Shown: piece by piece, positions 23,718 through 33,141 of the stretch
Position numbering within the stretch: the stretch's first letter is position 1
Layout: each line of letters begins with the position of its first letter
Source: AM-0621 sp964386705
Lineage (GTDB): Bacteria; Planctomycetota; Planctomycetia; Planctomycetales; Planctomycetaceae
Direction: 5' to 3'
Length of the DNA stretch: 64,000 nt
Assembly: GCA_964386705.1 (NCBI GenBank)
Contig: CAYLTY010000001.1
Location: 1 to 64,000 of the forward strand
Translations under genes and position numbers: made by a program
Notes under the pieces: generated by a model
Database searches by the model: none
What the model was told of the DNA's origin: nothing
The model's input: only the letters and a program-made list of their open reading frames with translations

Positions 23718-25436
23718 ATGAACCAAGAACACGAGACGCAGCCCATGCAATCAGACAACTTTGAGTTCCTCAGGACCAAGCAACCGGCATTCGCAAATCG
23801 TGCCGCACTGATTGAGGATCATATTCATGACTTGCCTTCCGACGCGGTCGCCAACCTGCGGCGATACGCGGAATTTCTCCTCCATGAATTCTGTGAGGGA
23901 AAGGGCATGCCGCTGGAACGCATCGAAAAGCGTGACGAATACGGTGATGTTCGAACTGAGAGGTTCCGAGTGCTGATTAAGGAGTGCCGTGACCAAAAAC
24001 AGTCTTGGCATATTCCCGTTTCCCAGAGTCAGTTGTTCGCGGAACTAAATGATGAGGGCGATCCTGCTACCCACAGCAGAAAGTACGAAGCAACCGAAGC
24101 CATGAAGTTCCTTCGCATGGCATGGGATTTGTCTGTGTGGGTTGCTCGCGAACTGCAATGGGGAAAACCGGACAGGCCCTTTCGCGAGCCGCCACGCGGA
24201 GGCAAAGAGAAAGCTGAACTGCGAAGTCAACGCGACGAAGCCGCACGAAGAGCGGCGGGGCTTCCAATTGATCTGTCACGCTGGGCAGCGAAGCAATCGA
24301 TCACACCGTTCCGAGCTAAGAGGTTCACCGGTCGCGATTGGGTCTATCGAAGAATTGAGCAGTTTCTACATCAAGATGAAAAACGGGTATTAGTTATTCA
24401 AGGTGATCCCGGACGCGGCAAATCTGGCATCATGGCCCAGTTCCTTGATGAGCACTTGCCGATTGAGACAACTGCATGCTGGCACTTCTTTGTTGATTCT
24501 CAGGGAGAGCCCCGAGACTGGATACGTCGATTCTATTCGGCCCTTCTGAGCCCCCACGAACTCAAGAATCAAGAGCCTCACTTGGCGAATGCCGATCAGA
24601 CTGATTTGCTACGCGAGTTTCGACACCACCTCAGCGAGAGCGCAATCACGTTACAGAAGCAACTCGTCTTTCTGGTTGACGCTGTCGACGAAGCTGGTCC
24701 CTCAAAGGATGCGGTTGCCGAATTCTTGCGGAGCGAGTTTCCGCCCAATGTTCGAGTTTTAGCCACGGTGCGGCCAACGCATTTTGACGCATCTCGATGC
24801 ACGCTGATTGACGTCTTTGATCTTGAGCATCCCGATGTTCGCAACGATCACCGCAATGATGGGCTGGCTTTCGTGCGCGCAATTGCGCCAGCAAACTTGA
24901 GCGATGACGCACTGCGAGCAATTGGTGAAATAGGGAATGGCAATTTCTTGGTCCTGTCGTTGATTTGCCAAGAGCTTCCTTCATCAGCCTTGGAAGTCGA
25001 AACCTATTTGCAGCAACTGCGAAACTTGGATCAAAGCGCACCGAAACTCTATGAGGAGTTATTCCAAAAGGCTTGGAAGCGTCTTCGACGGCTTAGCCAC
25101 GAAGCGCTTCGAAATGTGTATCAGACATTGGCATTACTCGCGGTCTGCCGTCAGCCCCTCACATCCGAGATGATTAAAGGGGTCTTGGAGTATGAGACAT
25201 CTGATTGGGACAAGCTCGTCGACAATGTCGGCGAGTATGTGCGCGAAGACATCGCTCTTTTCGACGGAACAGAAACCGAAGTGTTCCGTCTTTTTCATTC
25301 AACCTTCGCCGATTTCGTCTCGCTGAAATTGAAGAGTGACGCTCGAAGAATAGAGCTGAGACTTGCCAACAGTTGTAGAGGCTGGATTCATGAAGCCCCG
25401 ACTGAATTCGAGCGTGCGTACGCTCTGCGAATGTGA
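23718..25436 (+). CDS. NACHT/STAND-type NTPase with DUF4145-like N-terminus
   Basis: The product has 572 residues; the real start may be the ATG at 23745, given the sigma-54 start site near 23715. Residues ~12-150 resemble the DUF4145-type helical domain found at the N-terminus of some restriction subunits (NFEFLRTKQPAFANRAALIE, then LRRYAEFLLHEF). The NTPase begins at FTGRDWV (203), with P-loop GDPGRGKSG (229-237) and Walker B VFLVDAVDEAG (317-327). A winged-helix-like part follows. The chain stops with AYALRM just where NACHT-WD40 proteins go on to HL...LL.D sequence, which is found at the start of the next gene. The overlap is 4 bp (GTGA). It is therefore likely one half of a two-subunit or split NACHT-propeller protein, expressed from the sigma-54 promoter. 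Confidence 0.85.
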   Translation: MNQEHETQPMQSDNFEFLRTKQPAFANRAALIEDHIHDLPSDAVANLRRYAEFLLHEFCEGKGMPLERIEKRDEYGDVRTERFRVLIKECRDQKQSWHIPVSQSQLFAELNDEGDPATHSRKYEATEAMKFLRMAWDLSVWVARELQWGKPDRPFREPPRGGKEKAELRSQRDEAARRAAGLPIDLSRWAAKQSITPFRAKRFTGRDWVYRRIEQFLHQDEKRVLVIQGDPGRGKSGIMAQFLDEHLPIETTACWHFFVDSQGEPRDWIRRFYSALLSPHELKNQEPHLANADQTDLLREFRHHLSESAITLQKQLVFLVDAVDEAGPSKDAVAEFLRSEFPPNVRVLATVRPTHFDASRCTLIDVFDLEHPDVRNDHRNDGLAFVRAIAPANLSDDALRAIGEIGNGNFLVLSLICQELPSSALEVETYLQQLRNLDQSAPKLYEELFQKAWKRLRRLSHEALRNVYQTLALLAVCRQPLTSEMIKGVLEYETSDWDKLVDNVGEYVREDIALFDGTETEVFRLFHSTFADFVSLKLKSDARRIELRLANSCRGWIHEAPTEFERAYALRM

Positions 25437-28183
25437 TCCATCACTTCGTTCATGCCCAAGCGTGGAATGAAGTTGAAGCACTTCTGACCGACCTGCAATT
25501 TATCCAAGCTCGCTTCGAAGCGGGGCAAGGACACGACTTGCTGGCGGAATATGACACCGTTCTCAAAGCCCATCCGGAACAGGACGAGGAATTCAAACAG
25601 CAAATCGAGCAAGATGCCGCCTTACACAAGTACGTGCAGGCCATCGTTGATTACTCACGGCGCTGCAGTGCGATCCGCAAGCGCCGGGAACATCCCGAGT
25701 GCTACGGTCGCATCGCCGAAATACAGCGGATGAAGATGAATATGCCTGACCCGCCGGATACGAGGAACACCATCAACGAGATGCGGTGTACTTCCGAAGA
25801 GGCACGCATCGATAAACCATCAGTCGCCACTCGCTTTGAACGGATCCGAGAATTCCAGCAATTTGTGGGCTCGCGATTTCATCTTTTGGTCGAAGCTCCA
25901 ACCGCTACGATCGATATCGCTCGTAATCACGCTCAGACAGGCATCGTGGCTGAGGCTGCTCGGAAGCTCGAGCCTTCTCGCCTAACATCGACTAGGCTGC
26001 TTCGTAGTCAACCGCAGGATGCTCACGAATTGCACCCATTGGTAATTCGTTCGATCGACGGTTGGAGAATCTATGATTTTGGACCGGACACCCGGAAAAC
26101 ATGGATGACCCCAGACGCTCGCTTCGCCTTCATTGGAGGAAGCCCAGACGGCGACGCGGTGATCGATCTGCGCACTGGCCGTGACCTTACTTCGGGGTTC
26201 AGCAGAGCCCCGCTCGCAATATCGCTTGATGGGCGTTGGATAGTGCTTCACAAGAAGCATGATGAAGATCGGCAACAACTTTCTCTTCTGGACTCTACTA
26301 GCGGGAGGGTCGTCGCATTCTGTGATGACATCCAATTGTCATGGTCTATCGGCTTCATGGATCAGTGCGGCATTACGCCAGACGGGTCATTAGTGGTCAT
26401 CATCAGTCGATTCGATCCGGTCAGCGGCGATTTTGGATCCAACTTCTTGGTGACGTGGAATACGCAAGTGCAAGTGAACAATGTTCACACAATCCCGCTC
26501 GACGATTTTGAGCCAACGGAACTAGTTCTATCCCACAGCGGTGCCTTCGTTGCCATCAACGGAAGACATAATGCAAGACAGGATGAGTTCGGTTCCGAAA
26601 TTGATGAAGGCCGCCGGTGGAAGGTCTTGGATCTGTTGGAGCGACAAGAGTGCTTAGATGTAGCGGAAGAAGAGTTCACCTGCGACTCGGTGGATGGGTG
26701 GCATACCAACGATTTTCTCTCAGCGTGCTCTGTGCGAAGTGCTAGACAAACCGCGGACTCAAGAGTGCAGATCGGTATGAACGCGACCGTACTGAGCCAT
26801 ACGGGCGAAGTTCTCAGGCAACTAGATGGGCACGTTTACTGCCTCGACGCCATTACCGCCGATGGCAGGTTCGCGATGGCGCAGAGGAAGGACGAGGTGT
26901 GCATCCTCGATCTTGCCTATGGTAGGAGTGACCGGGCATCTGCGAATTCCGCGGCTTCCAAAACAAATCCTACTGGTGGCGGGAACCTTGATGATCCCTC
27001 TTTCTGTGGAGACGACCTGCAACAACTTGCCCGCGAGCATGACGTGACCATCAAAGTCAATCCATACCGCTCGTCAGAGGGGAGTGATGAAACACGCGCG
27101 GAAATGGTTCTTTGTCAGGGCAAGACGAATCAATGGGCGATGCCTGGCGCCATTCGATCTGGTTCTTGGGAATTGGCTCCGGACATGAGCGTCCTAGTAG
27201 CGCCAATGTCTGCAACAAATCCTTTCGATCAGCCCCTCAACGCTCAAAGTGATCTGCGTGTCGGGAGTGCCGCAGCTTTACTCGATCTCGCTACTGGTGA
27301 TGAGATTCGAATTGAATTCCCGGGTTGGTGTTTGGGATTCACTCCCGACGCTCGTGCCGTCGTCTTTGGTCAATTCTGCAACAATTTTGCAGAGTTCGAT
27401 CGACTCAGGTTTTGGTGCTTGAAGACACGGGACTGGTTGGAAATCAGTCGTTATTCGGAGTCATGTTTCTACGATGTGGTTGCCAGAAGTCCCGATGGTC
27501 GGCGCCTCGTGCTTTCGACCGCTGTCAATAAGAGTATAGTGTCATTCAACAATGATGATAATAAGGTCCTGAAACGCAGGTATGTGGATGACGGTGGTTG
27601 TTGGGTCAACTGGCGAGCATTCTCTCTTGATGCAGAATTCTTACTTGAGCATCTCGATGGTGAAACCCGCCTTTGGTCAACCGAAGACTTCAGCTTAATT
27701 GGAGTCGATTCCATGCCACGCCGCCGAGTAATAACTCCGGAAGGGAAATGCTGGATTGATTGGCAAGGCGTGGCACGAGATAGCCGCGGGCAGGATCTTG
27801 GGATCAAGATTGATGCTCCAAAGCCTGGTCCGTGTTGGGTCACGGCGTCGCGTGCATATCACATAGAGAAGGGTGATCACCAGCTTGTCTCCTCCACCGA
27901 CTCAATGCCTGTCCCCTTGCCAGGCCAACGCCTTCCGGGAGTTTTTGACGACAAGATTACCTTCTCTTGCCGCCAATGCGGACGACGATCGGTCTTGCCG
28001 CCCGAAGTCATTGAGGCTGTGAACGCGATTCACGAAAAGTTCGGTATCGGCCCTACGTCTGTGCCAAGTCTGGAACTCGTCGATGATGCCTGGGAAAAGG
28101 GAACTTCGCTCAACTTTCCATGCCTTATTTGTGGTCACCCTCACCGCTCAACACCGTTTTATATCGATCGGCGTCCTAGCTGA
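25433..28183 (+). CDS. Beta-propeller protein with C-terminal zinc finger, partner of the NTPase
   Basis: The product has 916 residues and begins with GTG at 25433, overlapping the NTPase stop. The first 60 residues (VHAQAWNEVEALLTDLQF) look like the linker that normally follows a NACHT winged helix, so this reads as the second half of a NACHT-WD40 protein. From ~180 to ~840 there are many propeller-type strands (SPDGDAVIDLRTG, SLDGRWIVLHKK, TPDGSLVVIIS, SPDGRRLVLST). The C-terminus has a four-cysteine zinc site, CRQCGRRS ... CLICGHPH. The region is probably a ligand-binding sensor surface. No catalytic effector domain is seen in either half. Either a true two-gene arrangement with translational coupling or a frameshift (natural or sequencing) would give this picture. 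Confidence 0.8.
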   Translation: MIHHFVHAQAWNEVEALLTDLQFIQARFEAGQGHDLLAEYDTVLKAHPEQDEEFKQQIEQDAALHKYVQAIVDYSRRCSAIRKRREHPECYGRIAEIQRMKMNMPDPPDTRNTINEMRCTSEEARIDKPSVATRFERIREFQQFVGSRFHLLVEAPTATIDIARNHAQTGIVAEAARKLEPSRLTSTRLLRSQPQDAHELHPLVIRSIDGWRIYDFGPDTRKTWMTPDARFAFIGGSPDGDAVIDLRTGRDLTSGFSRAPLAISLDGRWIVLHKKHDEDRQQLSLLDSTSGRVVAFCDDIQLSWSIGFMDQCGITPDGSLVVIISRFDPVSGDFGSNFLVTWNTQVQVNNVHTIPLDDFEPTELVLSHSGAFVAINGRHNARQDEFGSEIDEGRRWKVLDLLERQECLDVAEEEFTCDSVDGWHTNDFLSACSVRSARQTADSRVQIGMNATVLSHTGEVLRQLDGHVYCLDAITADGRFAMAQRKDEVCILDLAYGRSDRASANSAASKTNPTGGGNLDDPSFCGDDLQQLAREHDVTIKVNPYRSSEGSDETRAEMVLCQGKTNQWAMPGAIRSGSWELAPDMSVLVAPMSATNPFDQPLNAQSDLRVGSAAALLDLATGDEIRIEFPGWCLGFTPDARAVVFGQFCNNFAEFDRLRFWCLKTRDWLEISRYSESCFYDVVARSPDGRRLVLSTAVNKSIVSFNNDDNKVLKRRYVDDGGCWVNWRAFSLDAEFLLEHLDGETRLWSTEDFSLIGVDSMPRRRVITPEGKCWIDWQGVARDSRGQDLGIKIDAPKPGPCWVTASRAYHIEKGDHQLVSSTDSMPVPLPGQRLPGVFDDKITFSCRQCGRRSVLPPEVIEAVNAIHEKFGIGPTSVPSLELVDDAWEKGTSLNFPCLICGHPHRSTPFYIDRRPS

Positions 28184-28305
28184 TTATCCATCGTTCGGAA
28201 AACGCAGAGCTTGGATCGCAGCCTCACCCTGAAGGAAGCGCGACCGCCATTAGTTTTCGTACTCAACGGCGACATCCCCCTTTTTCTCGATCTCGGAACG
28301 CACGC

Positions 28306-29037
28306 ATGCACTCAACGTCGACAACCTATTCCTCAGGGTATCTCGACAAGGCGGAGCAAGTTTTCTTAACGCCGATGCCACAGTATTCGTGGACGCAGAT
28401 TGTGTTAGGAGCCGACGTGCGGTCTCAATTCAGCGGGACGCGGCGCCTAAGTGCTGTGGGGCAAAACACGTTTCGAGGCTTTCACAAAGTCAACAAATTG
28501 CTGTCCGGCGCAAAGGAAGCGTTTACCCGCTACTTCTTGGAGCAGGAGCCGGCGCTTACTCATTCACTGTCGAGCGTAGCGTCCAGGGATGATCTCGACC
28601 TCCTGAGCAATCGGATTTGCGACGAAGTAAGTGCCGGTTTAGGCAATTGTCTTCCGAGTCAACGTCGGTCATTCAACAAGATTCGTAAGCCAGTGGATTT
28701 GTATCTGGAACATCTCGTCGCGATGGCCGTCGAGCTAGCTGAGCGGCGGTCAAGACTGGTACCGCTCCTGAATCTGCCATTGGACAGTCAGATCCTGGCG
28801 CACCCTGATTTGTTCTCCGTGCATGAATTGACTGCACATGGCCTGACGCGTAGATCGACATACAAGGACATACACAATCAAGAGACCTATGCATCGCTTC
28901 AACGGCTACTACTCACAAAGGCCAATTCGGTTGCCGAATCGCTAGGTCGTTCATTCCACGTGATCTACTTCGATCTACTCTGGAATGACCCCTTCGGTTC
29001 CGTAGACGGGATGCAGCTTTTAAGCGAGCGGTCATAA
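28306..29037 (+). CDS. Protein of unknown function, last gene of the CARF/sigma-54 module
   Basis: The product has 243 residues. It lies on the same strand, 122 bp after the beta-propeller gene and before IS copy 2, so it may belong to the same transcription unit. The sequence is mostly helical with no membrane segment. The best conserved-looking stretch is IRKPVDLYLEHLVAMAVEL, and the C-terminus holds FHVIYFDLLWNDPFG. No nuclease, protease or nucleotide-binding motif is recognised. The position suggests an effector or accessory protein, which is only inference. The stop is followed closely by IS-related DNA, so the original 3' neighbour may be lost. Confidence 0.6.
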   Translation: MHSTSTTYSSGYLDKAEQVFLTPMPQYSWTQIVLGADVRSQFSGTRRLSAVGQNTFRGFHKVNKLLSGAKEAFTRYFLEQEPALTHSLSSVASRDDLDLLSNRICDEVSAGLGNCLPSQRRSFNKIRKPVDLYLEHLVAMAVELAERRSRLVPLLNLPLDSQILAHPDLFSVHELTAHGLTRRSTYKDIHNQETYASLQRLLLTKANSVAESLGRSFHVIYFDLLWNDPFGSVDGMQLLSERS

Positions 29038-29239
29038 GACATGGGACAGGCTGAGTTTACGATAATACCCTACTTTTGCAAAGCGTTGCAAACCGTAGCA
29101 AACTGTTGCCAGTATGCTCCGTAATTGGGCCATTTCTCCGTAATTTTCCGTAGAGAAATTGGGGCCGATTTTTGGCTCGCAATTGGGGCACGAAGTGGCC
29201 GCTAAATGTTGTCCGAATCACTCGCAAAGCGGGCGCGAC

Positions 29240-30578
29240 TATTGAGCTCTAACGGCCAGATCGCGACATCAAGTCATCGCCGCAGAATCGCTTCGTTGAT
29301 TGAAGTCGCGGCGCCGATCTGCCCGGTTTGAAGCGCGAAGTTGGGCCTCAGAATGGCCAGAATGCGGCCGCAAGAACAGCTCGTCAGAGCGTCCCAGCGA
29401 TACGGTTCACGCGATCAGTTTTGGTCGCGAGTTTTTCGTGCCTCGCGGACGACATAGTGCTGTTCAACAGAAGTGTTATTTCACCGTTTTATAGCGAGTT
29501 ACGACAATAGCATGGCCGCCAAGATTTACCACCCACTGCTGGCTCTGATCGCTTCGGCGACCAACAATGAGCTCGCCCGCTATGTCGAGTTCTTGAAGGA
29601 AGAGAACAAGATTCTGCGGTCGCGTGTGCCGGGGCAGATACACACGAAGCCCGAAGAACGATCACGGCTGGTCAAACTCGGCAAGTCGTTAGGTCAGGCT
29701 GTTGAGGAGCTGATCACGCTGGTCTCGCCCACGACGTTTTACCGTTGGTGCCGAGAAGAGCAGACGGCCAAGACCAAGAAGAATCCCAAAGCAGGTCAGC
29801 GGAAGCCTCGTGAAGTGCGAGAGTTCGTGGTTGAGGTCGCGCGCACGACTGGGTTCGGATACACCCGTATTTTAGGCGAGTGTAGAAAAGTGGGGATCAA
29901 GAACATCAGCCGTCAGACCGTTAGAAACATCCTAAAGGAAGAAGGCATAGTGCCAGGTCCGAATCGCAAAAATGACTGCTGGGACAACTTTATCAAACGC
30001 CACGCGGAGACGCTGTGGGCTGTGGATTTTTTCGCGGTGAAGAGCGTGACTCTGAAGGGTATTCGCGATCTGTATTTGATGGTGTTTCTGTGCCTGGAGA
30101 CGCGCGAAGTCATCGTTACAGAATCAACAGAGCATCCCAATTCTGCGTGGGTGGTGGAGCAGACCAAAGAATTCCTCGATCAGACGATGGATCGTGAGAA
30201 GAAGCCCTCAATAATCATGCACGACCGGGACACGAAGTTCACGAAGGAGTTTGTGAAGACGCTCGAGGACAAGGGTGTGCGGACCAACAAGTTACCCATC
30301 ACGTCACCGAACTTGAACGGAAGAGTGGAAAGGTTCGGGCTCACGCTAAAATATGAATGCTTGTTTAAGTTCATCATCTTCGGGAAGCGGCATCTCGATT
30401 ATCTCGTGACCTCGTTTGTCGCCTACTACAACGAGCGACGATCACACATGGAACGCGAGCATCTGCCGCCTGTTCGTGAAGAGCCCGCTGATGTTGGGAA
30501 GTTCAAACGAGACTCGGTCGAGATAAAGTCGTATGTGGGTGGGCTTGTGCCATCGTTTGAGCGGAGAGCGGCGTGATG
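29240..30578 (+). mobile_element. Insertion sequence, DDE integrase-type transposase, copy 2
   Basis: This is the same element type as 19480-20820, with the same ~270-bp conserved non-coding left end and one transposase gene. The two copies bracket the CARF/sigma-54 module in direct orientation, so recombination between them could excise or mobilise that module, although their sequence divergence would make this rare. The ~200 bp before it (29038-29239) hold no gene. Confidence 0.75.
29512..30576 (+). CDS. Transposase with integrase (rve) core, copy 2
   Basis: The product has 354 residues and is very similar to copy 1, with about 20 amino-acid differences and far more silent ones. The same D (LWAVDFF), D (MHDRDTKF) and E (NLNGRVERF) triad is intact. 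The tail YYNERRSHMEREHLPP is closer to the usual YNxxRxH pattern than that of copy 1. The start at 29512 is chosen because the conserved non-coding block ends there. There is no frameshift or premature stop, so it is probably functional. Confidence 0.9.
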   Translation: MAAKIYHPLLALIASATNNELARYVEFLKEENKILRSRVPGQIHTKPEERSRLVKLGKSLGQAVEELITLVSPTTFYRWCREEQTAKTKKNPKAGQRKPREVREFVVEVARTTGFGYTRILGECRKVGIKNISRQTVRNILKEEGIVPGPNRKNDCWDNFIKRHAETLWAVDFFAVKSVTLKGIRDLYLMVFLCLETREVIVTESTEHPNSAWVVEQTKEFLDQTMDREKKPSIIMHDRDTKFTKEFVKTLEDKGVRTNKLPITSPNLNGRVERFGLTLKYECLFKFIIFGKRHLDYLVTSFVAYYNERRSHMEREHLPPVREEPADVGKFKRDSVEIKSYVGGLVPSFERRAA

Positions 30579-30827
30579 CGCGAGCGATACACATTACGGC
30601 AGATTTCTCCGTGACCGCCACTGAACCATTCGGCCGCCTACGATTCTTTGCAAGCCAGATCAGCGAGGCAAAAAGTCTTGAGCGGTCGCGAATCGTGCAA
30701 CAGTTCATAATGTTCAACGTCACCCAACATCACCTTGAGGAAGTTAGAGGGCTGACGCTGTGTAGCTAAAGCCCGTGATCCGATCACATCCAATGACTGG
30801 ATTCCGAATGGCGCTTCGATATGGATC

Positions 30828-31553
30828 TCAGATCTTGCTTCCGTTTGCTAATCCGGTTGTCGGTCGAGGACTAACGGGCAGAGTCGTATTCGTGTCAAAG
30901 CACTCGGGAGCAGTACCACGGAATTCAGAGATCAACAGCTTGCGGACCGCAATCTCGTCAGAGAACACGGTCATCCAGATGCTGAAGAAGCCATGTCCAA
31001 TTGCGGTGCGAGCAATTTGACGACGAAAGGCGTCGGTGGGGTTAGATTGGAGATCACTCTTGCTCTCACGAGCTATCAACCATGTTTCCATTCGCTGAGC
31101 GACACGGTCGATGGCCACCAGTTGTCCGTTCGAATCCGTAACGGCACTAATCCGCTTGTCCAAACCGACCAAGGCCAGGGTTCTTTTGGCCATCGCCTCA
31201 CGTGGCTCCGTCAGATTGGGTGGAACGACGATCTTACCATCCATCGTGTAAACATAGGCTGAAGCAGTATTGTCCCGGTCTGGCAGCAGGACATCGGCTA
31301 GCACGACATTCTTGTCACCCTTGGTCGAGTTACAGTTAACGCACCCTAGCAGGAAGTTATCCCATCGCCCTTGTAGATGTTCGTAAGCCGCCAATCCTTT
31401 GGGTTGGATATGCTCCACTGCCAGTTGCGTGGCGATCCGTCTTTCGCAGTACGAGCAATACATGCCGATCCGGCTCGCCAGTTCGCCGAAGGCATCGCGG
31501 TAGTTTTCATAATCGCCAACCCGCGGGCTGGCTTGTCGAAGGACAGGACGCAT
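30828..31553 (-). CDS. ptuB: Septu-like HNH endonuclease PtuB
   Basis: The product has 241 residues. The HNH/zinc core is complete: YCSYCERR (C33, C36), AVEHIQPKG (H48), WDNFLLGCVNCNSTKGDK (N66, C71, C74, N75). The start codon directly abuts the stop of the ATPase gene (TGAATG), so the two are co-translated. A small HNH protein coupled to an ABC-like ATPase is the layout of type I Septu defence, where the ATPase senses infection and the HNH nuclease degrades nucleic acid. The C-terminal ~100 residues are helical and unassigned. It is convergent with IS copy 2, 250 bp away. Confidence 0.85.
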   Translation of the reverse strand: MRPVLRQASPRVGDYENYRDAFGELASRIGMYCSYCERRIATQLAVEHIQPKGLAAYEHLQGRWDNFLLGCVNCNSTKGDKNVVLADVLLPDRDNTASAYVYTMDGKIVVPPNLTEPREAMAKRTLALVGLDKRISAVTDSNGQLVAIDRVAQRMETWLIARESKSDLQSNPTDAFRRQIARTAIGHGFFSIWMTVFSDEIAVRKLLISEFRGTAPECFDTNTTLPVSPRPTTGLANGSKI

Positions 31554-32960
31554 TCATGCCCCCCCTTTCGCGGCGGGTTGTCCAAGAGCTCGGTTTTCTC
31601 CCAGCTTGGCGGCGTTCTTGAGTTCGAGAAACGCCTGAAAAGCCGGGTTGTCGGCGTAGGGGGCGATTCGATCCGCCAACTTGTCCTCGAACTCAGCGAG
31701 CTTGTCCGCGGGAGCTCCTGCCGCCTCATCTAAGGTAACCAGATAGTCTTTGGCAGCGGCAACCATCTCTTCGTACCGCTGGCCAACATCCGGTCGATCG
31801 ACGCCCATGAGTCCAGTGGCAATTTGCTCGACGCTCAAATTGCCCAGTTGCGGAACGGTCTGTCCTTGCAGATTGATCAATTCATCCTCACGGAGCGACT
31901 GAATGATGAATGGCGAGTGTGTGGTCGTGATGAACTGAATCCCTGGAAAGACCTTTCGCAACGACTCCACGACGCCGCGCTGCCATTTCGGATGCAGATG
32001 CACGTCCAATTCGTCGATCAGCACCACCCCCGGGGTCTGTACCAAGACGCGAGGCCACGGTTCATCATCTGGACCGAGTTCGTCGGGTGGGACGAGGAAG
32101 TTATTTTGCGTCACGATCTTGATTGCTAGGTCCGCAACCAGGGCTAGCATGACCCGCTGGCCGGCACTCAGGTTGCCAAACGGTTGTGGGTTTCCATTGA
32201 TCGACAGGGCGATTTCTTCCGAATCGCTGTCGTACCAGATGCCCTCAGCCCCCGGAACACAGGCCAGCACAGCGCGGCGAATGACCTCGAAGCCCGGACG
32301 AGGGCGGCCGTTCCGGTTGCCCATCTCGATATGTTCCCCAAGAAACCAGTGGGCCAAGTCCGCGATGCGGATGCGCTCGTTTAGGCAATCGTAGAACGCT
32401 TCCCAGCGGTTCGCCGGTCCGTTGGACTTCGCTTTGGCCTTGTTGCGCTCATTGTGGGCCAGCCATGCGCGCCCAGCGCCGTAGTAACTGATTACGGGCA
32501 GCAAAACTTGCTCGCCCTGGCCGACGCGCTCATAAGCCGACCGGATCAGGACGAGAGCCTCTTTGGATGCGGCATTGCTTACTTTGGTCTTACCGACTGG
32601 TAGAGACTGACTCCAGGCGAATTGTTCCCGGTCGAGGATCGTGCCAGTCGCCCGCACTGACATTGTTTTCTGCACGCGCTCGAACTGCGTCCGGTCCCCT
32701 TGGGGCGTTCCGAGCAGTCGCTTGTCTTCCTTCTTGAGTCGGCGATGACTATTCGCAAGCAAGGAATCCGGTTTCCACTCCAGCCAGACCCCCAGCGCCA
32801 CGGCGAGGGCATCAAGAATCGTCGTCTTACCCGTGCCGTTCTCGCCGATCAGGACGTGGAACGATCCTGCGCCGGGCGGTGCATTGGCTGGTCGCGGAAA
32901 GTCGAAATTCGCATCCGCGAACTTCTTGAAGTTCTGGAGTTCGAGTCGGTCGATTCTCAT
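31554..32960 (-). CDS. ptuA: Septu-like ABC/SMC-type ATPase PtuA
   Basis: The product has 468 residues starting MRIDRLELQNFKKF, the usual opening of RecF/SMC-like ATPases, with GGGAG before the ATG. Walker A is GENGTGKTT (39-47), the signature is LSAGQRVMLAL, Walker B/D-loop is VVLIDELDVHLHPKWQ (near 320) and the H-loop is TTHSPF (near 348). The C-terminal ~100 residues are outside the ATPase core. It pairs with the HNH gene immediately downstream. By family knowledge PtuA forms oligomers that hold PtuB inactive until infection. It could instead be an OLD-like or retron-type ATPase, but no TOPRIM domain is seen and the HNH partner argues for Septu. Confidence 0.87.
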   Translation of the reverse strand: MRIDRLELQNFKKFADANFDFPRPANAPPGAGSFHVLIGENGTGKTTILDALAVALGVWLEWKPDSLLANSHRRLKKEDKRLLGTPQGDRTQFERVQKTMSVRATGTILDREQFAWSQSLPVGKTKVSNAASKEALVLIRSAYERVGQGEQVLLPVISYYGAGRAWLAHNERNKAKAKSNGPANRWEAFYDCLNERIRIADLAHWFLGEHIEMGNRNGRPRPGFEVIRRAVLACVPGAEGIWYDSDSEEIALSINGNPQPFGNLSAGQRVMLALVADLAIKIVTQNNFLVPPDELGPDDEPWPRVLVQTPGVVLIDELDVHLHPKWQRGVVESLRKVFPGIQFITTTHSPFIIQSLREDELINLQGQTVPQLGNLSVEQIATGLMGVDRPDVGQRYEEMVAAAKDYLVTLDEAAGAPADKLAEFEDKLADRIAPYADNPAFQAFLELKNAAKLGENRALGQPAAKGGA

Positions 32961-33141
32961 AGGGTCTCCCTCTTCATTTCACTGGTTCTCGCACTGCGGA
33001 CGCCAGCGATAACCGTCACTAGCAGATCGAACCGCAGGACTACACTCGGAATCCGGGGCTGTCGAGAGACTGCCCCGAACAAATGTTTGACAGAAGGACC
33101 GGAAGCCCACGAAGAATGAGGGCGTTATCGCCGTCCTGTTG

